Notes under the pieces: generated by a model | The model's database searches: none | What the model saw: only the letters and a program-made list of their open reading frames with translations | Told to the model about the DNA's origin: nothing | Assembly: GCA_037349105.1 (NCBI GenBank) | Contig: JAYJMM010000116.1 | Location: 6,262,001-6,326,000 of the forward strand | Length of the DNA: 64,000 bases | Source of the DNA: Limnomonas spitsbergensis | Taxonomy: Eukaryota > Chlorophyta > Chlorophyceae > Chlamydomonadales | Direction of reading: 5' to 3' | Made by a program: the position numbers and the translations under genes | Part shown: one piece after another, positions 43,580-55,500 of the stretch | How the letters are laid out: each line of letters begins with the position of its first letter | How positions within the stretch are numbered: position 1 is the first letter of the stretch

Positions 43580-46500
43580 ACCGGCGTACATCATCTACCT
43601 GGTCCTCATGTTCCTCACGGCCATGGGTTGCTACCTGGTGTACATGCACGGGAAGAAAATAGTCAGGTGAGGGGCGGCTTGACGATCTATTCCAAGCCTA
43701 AGATACTGGACCCTAAGATACTGGACCCTAAGATACTGGACCCTAAGATACTGGACCCTAAGATACTGGACCCTAAGATACTGGACCCTAAGATACTGGA
43801 CCCTAAGATACTGGACCCTAAGATACTGGACCCTAAGATACTGGACCCTACGATACTGGACCCTACGATACTGGACCCTACGATACTGGACCCTAAGATA
43901 CTGGACCCTAAGATACTGGACCCTAAGATACTGGACCCTAAGATACTGGACCCTAAGATACTGGACCCTAAGATACTGGACCCTAAGATACTGGACCCTA
44001 AGATACTGGACCCTAAGATACTGGACCCTAAGATACTGGACCATATCTCCAAATGACGGCTTGACGGCTTAACGGCTACGAGTATCTGGTCCACTATCTT
44101 AGGGTGCTTTGGGTATCTGGTCCAGTCTTAAGGTGCTTTGGGTATCTGGTCCAGTCTTAGGGTGCTTTGGGTATCTGGTCCAGTCTTAGGGTGCTTTGGG
44201 TATCGGGTCCAGTCTTAGGGTGCTTTGGGGATCGGGTCCAGTCTTAGGGTGCTTCGGGTATCTGGTCCAGTCTTTAGGGTGCTTTGGGTATCTGGTCCAG
44301 TCTTTAGGGTGCTTTGGGTATCTGGTCCAGTCTTAAGGGTGTTTCGGGTATCTGGTCCAGTCTTAGGGTGCTTTGGGTATCTGGTCCAGTCTTAAGGGTG
44401 TTTCGGGTATCTGGTCCAGTCTTAAGGGTGTTTCGGGTATCTGGTCCAGTCTTAAGGGTGTTTCGGGTATCTGGTCCAGTCTTAGGGTGCTTTGGGTATC
44501 TGGTCCAGTCTTAAGGTGCTTTGGGGATCGGGTCCAGTCTTAGGGTGCTTCGGGTATCGTGTCCAGTCTTAGGGTGCTTTGGGTATCTGGTCCAGTCTTA
44601 GGGTGCTTTGGGTATCTGGTCCAGTCTTAAGGGTGTTTCGGGTATCTGGTCCAGTCTTAGGGTGCTTTGGGGATCGGGTCCAGTCTTAGGGTGCTTCGGG
44701 TATCGTGTCCAGTCTTAGGGTGCTTTGGGTATCTGGTCCAGTCTTAGGGTGCTTTGGGGATCGGGTCCAGTCTTAGGGTGCTTCGGGTATCGTGTCCAGT
44801 CTTAGGGTGCTTTGGGTATCTGGTCCACTATCTTAGGGTGCTTCGGGTATCTGGTCCAGTCTTAGGGTGCTTTGGGGATCGGGTCCAGTCTTAGGGTGCT
44901 TCGGGTATCGTGTCCAGTCTTAGGGTGCTTTGGGTATCTGGTCCACTATCTTAGGGTGCTTCGGGTATCGGGTCCAGTCTTAGGGTGCTTTGGGGATCGG
45001 GTCCAGTCTTAGGGTGCTTTGGGGATCGGGTCCAGTCTTAGGGTGCTTCGGGTATCGTGTCCAGTCTTAAGGGTGCTTTGGGGATCGGGTCCAGTCTTAA
45101 GGGTGCTTTGGGTTTCTGGTCCAGTCTTAAGGGTGCTTCGGATATCTGGTCGAGTCTTATGATGCTTCGGGTATCAGGTATACTAGTTTAGGGTGCTTCC
45201 GCTACAACTCATGCATGGGAAGGAAATAGTCAGGTGAAGAGCGGCTTGACGGCGAAGGATATCTGGTTCATTTTTTTAGGGTCCTTCCAGGATCTTGTCC
45301 AGTCTTCATTAGTGTGCTTCAGGTGCAACTCATGCTCGGGAAGGAAATAGTCAGGTGAAGAGCGGCTTCAGGCATCTGGTTCAGCCTTTAGGGTGCTTCT
45401 GCTACAATTCAGCTACCCCATGACCTGCCGTCAGGGGGGATGGTGCAGAAGCTGTTGGGCATCAGGCCGTAAGCGGGTCTATGTTGGTTTTTATTGGCCC
45501 AGCTGAATTCATGCAGCGGCCTGCTGTAATTGTCTGATGCACACAAATACTGATATGTTCCATGTGCATGGTGAGGGACTGATATGTTCCATGTGCATGG
45601 TGAGGGACTGATAGGTTCCATGTGCATGGTGAGGGACTGATAGGTTCCATGTGCATGGTGAGGGACTGATAGGTTCCATGTGCATGGTGAGGGACTGAGG
45701 TGTACGCAGCACCCTAGCTTAAGGGCCACCTGCTGATCCTGCCCTTAACTTGGCCGCTGATATATTTTTTCATTTGCAGGAAGGGTGTGGATCTGGGGCC
45801 ATCTGTATATATCAGCGGCTGCTGCTGATAAATATATGATGCCTGCATTTAAAAGCCAAGATGCCTGCCTGCCTGCCTGCTTGTCATGTGTAGGAATCTT
45901 TTGGACTTCGAACACTCTTTATGTTTACTGCTGCTGATAGATACCTGTCGCGTAGCTTGCATCTGAAAGCAATTCGCCTGCCTGCCTGCCTGCCTGCTGG
46001 TCTTGTGTAGGAATCTGTTGGGCATCGAACACTCTGCGTGGTTGCAGCTGCTGCTGATTGAAGCCTGCATCAAGCTGCGATGCCGGCATTTAAAATCAAC
46101 ATGCCTGCTTTGCCTGCCTGCTGGTCTTGTGTAGGAATCTGTTGGATCTGCAGCATTCTGCTTGGTGTCAGTTGTTGCCCATCTCCTACTCCATCTTCTC
46201 GGCGCTCATCGGAACGCAGAGCGTCCTCTTTTCCAAGAGCTTGTCGGTGCTTCTATTCAAGACATTTGCTGTAAGATATATATAAGTATGGGCTTGGCTG
46301 CTTGTCTAGGCATGATAAAGAAACATAATGGGTTTGGGGGTAGGGTTCAGCTGAGTGGCGTCTCCCACGTATGCAGATCTGCTGTGGGCTTGGCTGCTTC
46401 TCAACTACTGGACACAAGGCAGATTGGGTTTCGATGAGGTGGGGTGGGCTATATTACACGTAGGTAGATGAGAGGTGGGGGTTGGGGGTAGGGTTCAGAT

Positions 46501-49500
46501 TAGGTGGGGTGGAATCTATTCCAGGTAGGTAGATGTGATGTGGGGTTTGTTGGTCTCTGGGCCCTTGGTTTTAGATACATCATATACGTGTGTCGATTGG
46601 GTCCTGATCATGACCCACCCATCATCACACTCTTGGAGCCTCGGTCCTTGCCGCATCACTCTTTTAGGGCGACAGTCAGCTTGGCATCTGCTACACCTGC
46701 ATGCCGCTCATCACACCCAATGTGTTTGTGTCACTCTTTCCAGGGCGACAACCAGTTTGGTAACTGGTACACGTGAGTCACTCTTCTCTGCTTCATCATC
46801 ACGGCTTTCTTCTGGGTGTCACGACTGAATAAGGTGAGCAGTACATGTTGTGTACAGCCGGCAGTACATGTGTTTGCACATGTTGATGTGCTGCAGCGCA
46901 TCCTTGGCTCTCGTGCCATCCTCAACCTCCCACGCCCCCAAACACTCGCACCCACAACCTCCCCCAACCCCCTACCTCCCACGCTCCCCAATACACTATC
47001 ATAGAGTCACAGCCCCCTATGCTCCTGGCCATGATCCGGGTGCCCTCTGATCCCACCCCGTCCTTTCTTTCTCTCCCCCCTGCCCCCGCTCACCCCCCAC
47101 CCTTCATTTGTACCCTCCCTCCCTCTCACTCCCCCAGGGTCTGCGCATGTTCCCAGCTAGTATCGTCGTACCACTTCCCCTCACACCCCACCCTTTATTC
47201 CCCCCGCCTCCCTCCCTCCCCTCCCCAGAGTCTGCGTATGTTCCCAGCTATGATCATCGTACCTCTGATGCAGATATGTTGGACGCTGTTCTCCATCATA
47301 GAGGGGCTGCTGTACTTCCAGGTGTGAACCGGGGTATGAATTTCCGGGCTCCCTGCACGGCCCCATCTTTCCCAGGACGAGCTTCCCCTGCTGCCTGAAT
47401 CAGCCCCGGATCCGCCACTGCCCCCGCCATATGTCATGAAACACAGTCACATGCTCACATCTTTCCCAGGACGAGCTTCCGCTGCTGCCTGAATCAGCCC
47501 CGCATCCGCCACTGCCCCCGCCATATGTCATGAAACACAGTCACATGCTCACATCTTTCCCAGGACGAGCTTCCCTGCTGCCTGAATCAGCCCCGGATCC
47601 GCCACTGCCCCCGCCATATGTCATGAAACACAGTCACATGCTCACATCTTTCCCAGGACGAGCGTCCCCTGCTGCCTGAATCAGCCCCGCATCCGCCACT
47701 GCCCCCGCCATATGTCATGAAACACAGTCACATGCTCACATCTTTCCTAGGACGAGCTTCCCTGCTGCCTGAATCAGCCCCGCATCCGCCACTGCCCCGC
47801 CATATGTCATGAAACACAGTCACATGCTCACATCTTTCCCAGGACGAGCTCCCCTGCTGCCTGAATCAGCCCCGGATCCGCCACTGCCCCCGCCATATGT
47901 CATGAAACACAGTCACATGCTCACATCTTTCCCAGGACGAGCGTCCCCTGCTGCCTGAATCAGCCCCGGATCCGCCACTGCCCCCGCCATATGTCATGAA
48001 ACACAGTCACATGCTCACATCTTTCCCAGGACGAGCTTCCACTGCTGCCTGAATCAGCCCCGGATCCGCCACTGCCCCCGCCATATGTCATGAAACACAG
48101 TCACATGCTCACATCTTTCCCAGGACGAGCTTCCCCTGCTGCCTGAATCAGCCCCGGATCCGCCAATGCCCCCGCCATATGTCATGAAACACAGTCACAT
48201 GCTCACATCTTTCCCAGGACGAGCTTCCGCTGCTGCCTGAATCAGCCCCGGATCCGCCACTGCCCCCGCCATATGTCATGACACACAGTCACATGCTCAC
48301 ATCTTTCCCAGGACGAGCTTCCGCTGCTGCCTGAATCAGCCCCGGATCCGCCACTGCCCCCGCCATATGTCATGAAACACAGTCACATGCGCACATCTTT
48401 CCCAGGACGAGCTTCCCCTGCTGCCTGAATCAGCCCCGGATCCGCCACTGCCCCCACCATATGTCATGACACACAGTCACATGCTCACATCTTTCCCAGG
48501 ACGAGCTTCCGCTGCTGCCTGAATCAGCCCCGGATCCGCCACTGCCCCCGCCATATGTCATGAAACACAGTCACATGCGCACATCTTTCCCAGGACGAGC
48601 TCCCCTGCTGCCTGAATCAGCCCCGGATCCGCCATTGCCCCCGCCATATGTCATGAAACACAGTCACATGCTCACATCTTTCCCAGGACGAGCTTCCGCT
48701 GCTGCCTGAATCAGCCCCGCATCCGCCATTGCCCCCGCCATATGTCATGAAACACAGTCACATGCTCACATCTTTCCCAGGACGAGCTTCCGCTGCTGCC
48801 TGAATCAGCCCCGGATCCGCCACTGCCCCCGCCATATGTCATGAAACACAGTCACATGCTCACATCTTTCCCAGGACGAGCTTCCACTGCTGCCTGAATC
48901 AGCCCCGGATCCGCCACTGCCCCCGCCATATGTCATGAAACACAGTCACATGCTCACATCTTTCCCAGGACGAGCTTCCCCTGCTGCCTGAATCAGCCCC
49001 GGATCCGCCATTGCCCCCGCCATATGTCATGAAACACAGTCACATGCGCACATCTTTCCCAGGACGAGCTTCCGCTGCTGCCTGAATCAGCCCCGGATCC
49101 GCCACTGCCCCCGCCATATGTCATGACACACAGTCACATGCTCACATCTTTCCCAGGACGAGCTTCCGCTGCTGCCTGAATCAGCCCCGGATCCGCCACT
49201 GCCCCCGCCATATGTCATGAAACACAGTCACATGCGCACATCTTTCCCAGGACGAGCTTCCCCTGCTGCCTGAATCAGCCCCGGATCCGCCACTGCCCCC
49301 ACCATATGTCATGAAACACAGTCACATGCTCACATCTTTCCCAGGACGAGCTTCCGCTGCTGCCTGAATCAGCCCCGGATCCGCCACTGCCCCCGCCATA
49401 TGTCATGAAACACAGTCACATGCGCACATCTTTCCCAGGACGAGCTCCCCTGCTGCCTGAATCAGCCCCGGATCCGCCATTGCCCCCGCCATATGTCATG

Positions 49501-52500
49501 AAACACAGTCACATGCTCACATCTTTCCCAGGACGAGCTTCCGCTGCTGCCTGAATCAGCCTTGCATCCGCCATTGCCCCCGCCATATGTCATGAAACAC
49601 AGTCACATGCTCACATCTTTCCCAGGACGAGCTTCCGCTGCTGCCTGAATCAGCCCCGGATCCGCCACTGCCCCCGCCATATGTCATGAAACACAGTCAC
49701 ATGCTCACATCTTTCCCAGGACGAGCTTCCACTGCTGCCTGAATCAGCCCCGGATCCGCCACTGCCCCCGCCATATGTCATGAAACACAGTCACATGCTC
49801 ACATCTTTCCCAGGACGAGCTCCCCTGCTGCCTGAATCAGCCCCGGATCCGCCACTGCCCCCGCCATATGTCATGAAACACAGTCACATGCTCACATCTT
49901 TCCCAGGACGAGCTTCCCCTGCTGCCTGAATCAGCCCCGGATCCGCCAATGCCCCCGCCATATGTCATGAAACACAGTCACATGCTCACATCTTTCCCAG
50001 GACGAGCTTCCGCTGCTGCCTGAATCAGCCCCGGATCCGCCACTGCCCCCGCCATATGTCATGAAACACAGTCACATGCTCACATCTTTCCCAGGACGAG
50101 CTTCCACTGCTGCCTGAATCAGCCCCGGATCCGCCACTGCCCCCGCCATATGTCATGAAACACAGTCACATGCTCACATCTTTCCCAGGACGAGCTTCCC
50201 CTGCTGCCTGAATCAGCCCCGCATCCGCCACTGCCCCCGCCATATGTCATGAAACACAGTCACATGCTCACATCTTTCCCAGGACGAGCTTCCGCTGCTG
50301 CCTGAATCAGCCCCGGATCCGCCACTGCCCCCGCCATATGTCATGACACACAGTCACATGCTCACATCTTTCCCAGGACGAGCTTCCGCTGCTGCCTGAA
50401 TCAGCCCCGGATCCGCCACTGCCCCCGCCATATGTCATGAAACACAGTCACATGCGCACATCTTTCCCAGGACGAGCTTCCCCTGCTGCCTGAATCAGCC
50501 CCGGATCCGCCACTGCCCCCACCATATGTCATGAAACACAGTCACATGCTCACATCTTTCCCAGGACGAGCTTCCGCTGCTGCCTGAATCAGCCCCGGAT
50601 CCGCCACTGCCCCCGCCATATGTCATGAAACACAGTCACATGCGCACATCTTTCCCAGGACGAGCTTCCGCTGCTGCCTGAATCAGCCCCGGATCCGCCA
50701 ATGCCCCCGCCATATGTCATGACACACAGTCACATGCTCACATCTTTCCCAGGACGAGCTTCCGCTGCTGCCTGAATCAGCCCCGGATCCGCCACTGCCC
50801 CCGCCATATGTCATGAAACACAGTCACATGCTCACATCTTTCCCAGGACGAGCTTCCGCTGCTGCCTGAATCAGCCTTGCATCCGCCATTGCCCCCGCCA
50901 TATGTCATGAAACACAGTCACATGCTCACATCTTTCCCAGGACGAGCTTCCGCTGCTGCCTGAATCAGCCCCGGATCCGCCACTGCCCCCGCCATATGTC
51001 ATGAAACACAGTCACATGCTCACATCTTTCCCAGGACGAGCTTCCCCTGCTGCCTGAATCAGCCCCGGATCCGCCACTGCCCCCGCCATATGTCATGAAA
51101 CACAGTCACATGCTCACATCTTTCCCAGGACGAGCTCCCCTGCTGCCTGAATCAGCCCCGGATCCGCCACTGCCCCCGCCATATGTCATGAAACACAGTC
51201 ACATGCTCACATCTTTCCCAGGACGAGCTTCCCCTGCTGCCTGAATCAGCCCCGGATCCGCCAATGCCCCCGCCATATGTCATGAAACACAGTCACATGC
51301 TCACATCTTTCCCAGGACGAGCTTCCGCTGCTGCCTGAATCAGCCCCGGATCCGCCACTGCCCCCGCCATATGTCATGAAACACAGTCACATGCTCACAT
51401 CTTTCCCAGGACGAGCTTCCACTGCTGCCTGAATCAGCCCCGGATCCGCCACTGCCCCCGCCATATGTCATGAAACACAGTCACATGCTCACATCTTTCC
51501 CAGGACGAGCTTCCCCTGCTGCCTGAATCAGCCCCGCATCCGCCACTGCCCCCGCCATATGTCATGAAACACAGTCACATGCTCACATCTTTCCCAGGAC
51601 GAGCTTCCGCTGCTGCCTGAATCAGCCCCGGATCCGCCACTGCCCCCGCCATATGTCATGACACACAGTCACATGCTCACATCTTTCCCAGGACGAGCTT
51701 CCGCTGCTGCCTGAATCAGCCCCGGATCCGCCACTGCCCCCGCCATATGTCATGAAACACAGTCACATGCGCACATCTTTCCCAGGACGAGCTTCCCCTG
51801 CTGCCTGAATCAGCCCCGGATCCGCCACTGCCCCCGCCATATGTCATGAAACACAGTCACATGCGCACATCTTTCCCAGGACGAGCTTCCGCTGCTGCCT
51901 GAATCAGCCCCGGATCCGCCAATGCCCCCGCCATATGTCATGACACACAGTCACATGCTCACATCTTTCCCAGGACGAGCTTCCGCTGCTGCCTGAATCA
52001 GCCCCGGATCCGCCACTGCCCCCGCCATATGTCATGAAACACAGTCACATGCGCACATCTTTCCCAGGACGAGCTTCCCCTGCTGCCTGAATCAGCCCCG
52101 GATCCGCCACTGCCCCCACCATATGTCATGACACACAGTCACATGCTCACATCTTTCCCAGGACGAGCTTCCGCTGCTGCCTGAATCAGCCCCGGATCCG
52201 CCACTGCCCCCGCCATATGTCATGAAGCACAGTCACATGCGCACATCTTTCCCAGGACGAGCTCCCCTGCTGCCTGAATCAGCCCCGGATCCGCCATTGC
52301 CCCCGCCATATGTCATGAAACACAGTCACATGCTCACATCTTTCCCAGGACGAGCTTCCGTTGCTGCCTGAATCAGCCCCGGATCCGCCACTGCCCCCGC
52401 CATATGTCATGAAACACAGTCACATGCTCACATCTTTCCCAGGACGAGCTCCCCTGCTGCCTGAATCAGCCCCGGATCCGCCACTGCCCCCGCCATATGT

Positions 52501-55500
52501 AATGAAACACAGTCACATGCGCACATCTTTCCCAGGACGAGCTTCCCTGCTGCCTGAATCAGCCCCGGATCCGCCACTGCCCCCGCCATATGTCATGAAA
52601 CACAGTCACATGCGCACATCTTTCCCAGGACGAGCTTCCCCTGCTGCCTGAATCAGCCTTGCATCCGCCATTGCCCCCGCCATATGTCATGAAACACAGT
52701 CACATGCTCACATCTTTCCCAGGACGAGCTTCCGCTGCTGCCTGAATCAGCCCCGGATCCGCCACTGCCCCCGCCATATGTCATGAAACACAGTCACATG
52801 CTCACATCTTTCCCAGGACGAGCTTCCCCTGCTGCCTGAATCAGCCCCGGATCCGCCACTGCCCCCGCCATATGTCATGAAACACAGTCACATGCTCACA
52901 TCTTTCCCAGGACGAGCTCCCCTGCTGCCTGAATCAGCCCCGGATCCGCCACTGCCCCCGCCATATGTCATGAAACACAGTCACATGCTCACATCTTTCC
53001 CAGGACGAGCTTCCCCTGCTGCCTGAATCAGCCCCGGATCCGCCAATGCCCCCGCCATATGTCATGAAACACAGTCACATGCTCACATCTTTCCCAGGAC
53101 GAGCTTCCGCTGCTGCCTGAATCAGCCCCGGATCCGCCACTGCCCCCGCCATATGTCATGAAACACAGTCACATGCTCACATCTTTCCCAGGACGAGCTT
53201 CCACTGCTGCCTGAATCAGCCCCGGATCCGCCACTGCCCCCGCCATATGTCATGAAACACAGTCACATGCTCACATCTTTCCCAGGACGAGCTTCCCCTG
53301 CTGCCTGAATCAGCCCCGCATCCGCCACTGCCCCCGCCATATGTCATGAAACACAGTCACATGCTCACATCTTTCCCAGGACGAGCTTCCGCTGCTGCCT
53401 GAATCAGCCCCGGATCCGCCACTGCCCCCGCCATATGTCATGACACACAGTCACATGCTCACATCTTTCCCAGGACGAGCTTCCGCTGCTGCCTGAATCA
53501 GCCCCGGATCCGCCACTGCCCCCGCCATATGTCATGAAACACAGTCACATGCGCACATCTTTCCCAGGACGAGCTTCCCCTGCTGCCTGAATCAGCCCCG
53601 GATCCGCCACTGCCCCCGCCATATGTCATGAAACACAGTCACATGCGCACATCTTTCCCAGGACGAGCTTCCGCTGCTGCCTGAATCAGCCCCGGATCCG
53701 CCAATGCCCCCGCCATATGTCATGACACACAGTCACATGCTCACATCTTTCCCAGGACGAGCTTCCGCTGCTGCCTGAATCAGCCCCGGATCCGCCACTG
53801 CCCCCGCCATATGTCATGAAACACAGTCACATGCGCACATCTTTCCCAGGACGAGCTTCCCCTGCTGCCTGAATCAGCCCCGGATCCGCCACTGCCCCCA
53901 CCATATGTCATGACACACAGTCACATGCTCACATCTTTCCCAGGACGAGCTTCCGCTGCTGCCTGAATCAGCCCCGGATCCGCCACTGCCCCCGCCATAT
54001 GTCATGAAGCACAGTCACATGCGCACATCTTTCCCAGGACGAGCTCCCCTGCTGCCTGAATCAGCCCCGGATCCGCCATTGCCCCCGCCATATGTCATGA
54101 AACACAGTCACATGCTCACATCTTTCCCAGGACGAGCTTCCGTTGCTGCCTGAATCAGCCCCGGATCCGCCACTGCCCCCGCCATATGTCATGAAACACA
54201 GTCACATGCTCACATCTTTCCCAGGACGAGCTCCCCTGCTGCCTGAATCAGCCCCGGATCCGCCACTGCCCCCGCCATATGTAATGAAACACAGTCACAT
54301 GCGCACATCTTTCCCAGGACGAGCTTCCCTGCTGCCTGAATCAGCCCCGGATCCGCCACTGCCCCCGCCATATGTCATGAAACACAGTCACATGCGCACA
54401 TCTTTCCCAGGACGAGCTTCCCCTGCTGCCTGAATCAGCCCCGCATCCGCCACTGCCCCCGCCATATGTCATGAAACACAGTCACATGCTCACATCTTTC
54501 CCAGGACGAGCTTCCCCTGCTGCCTGAATCAGCCCCGGATCCGCCACTGCCCCCGCCATATGTCATGAAACACAGTCACATGCTCACATCTTTCCTAGGA
54601 CGAGCTTCCCTGCTGCCTGAATCAGCCCCGGATTCTCCACTGCCCCCGCCATATGTCATGAAACACAGTCACATGCTCACATCTTTCCCAGGACGAGCGT
54701 CCCCTGCCGCCTGAATCAGCCCCGGATCCGCCACTGCCCCCGCCATATGTCATGAAACACAGTCACATGCGCACATCTTTCCCAGGACGAGCTTCCCTGC
54801 TGCCTGAATCAGCCCCGGATCCGCCACTGCCCCCGCCATATGTCATGAAACACAGTCACATGCGCACATCTTTCCCAGGACGAGCTTCCCCTGCTGCCTG
54901 AATCAGCCCCGGATCCGCCACTGCCCCCGCCATATGTCATGAAACACAGTCACATGCTCACATCTTTCCCAGGACGAACGTCCCCTGCTGCCTGAATCAG
55001 CCCCGCATCCGCCACTGCCCCCGCCATATGTCATGAAACACAGTCACATGCTCACATCTTTCCCAGGACGAGCTTCCCTTGCTGCCTGAATCAGCCCCGG
55101 ATCCGCCACTGCCCCCGCCATATGTCATGAAACACAGTCACATGCTCACATCTTTCCCAGGACGAGCTTCCCCTGCTGCCTGAATCAGCCCCGGATCCGC
55201 CACTGCCCCCGCCATATGTCATGAAACACAGTCACATGCGCACATCTTTCCCAGGACGAGCTTCCCCTGCTGCCTGAATCAGCCCCGGATCCGCCACTGC
55301 CCCCGCCATATGTCATGAAACACAGTCACATGCTCACATCTTTCCCGGGACGAGCTTCCCTGCTGCCTGAATCAGCCCCGGATTCTCCACTGCCCCCGCC
55401 ATATGTCATGAAACACAGTCACATGCGCACATCTTTCCCAGGACGAGCTTCCCCTGCTGCCTGAATCAGCCCCGGATCCGCCCCTGCCCCCGCCATATGT

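Noticed and set aside
43505..44094. Plus-strand 183-codon frame with KILDP repeats and minus-strand counterparts
   Set aside because: Only the first part (43580-43666, in another frame) is a real exon; the rest is the 15-bp minisatellite read in open frames.
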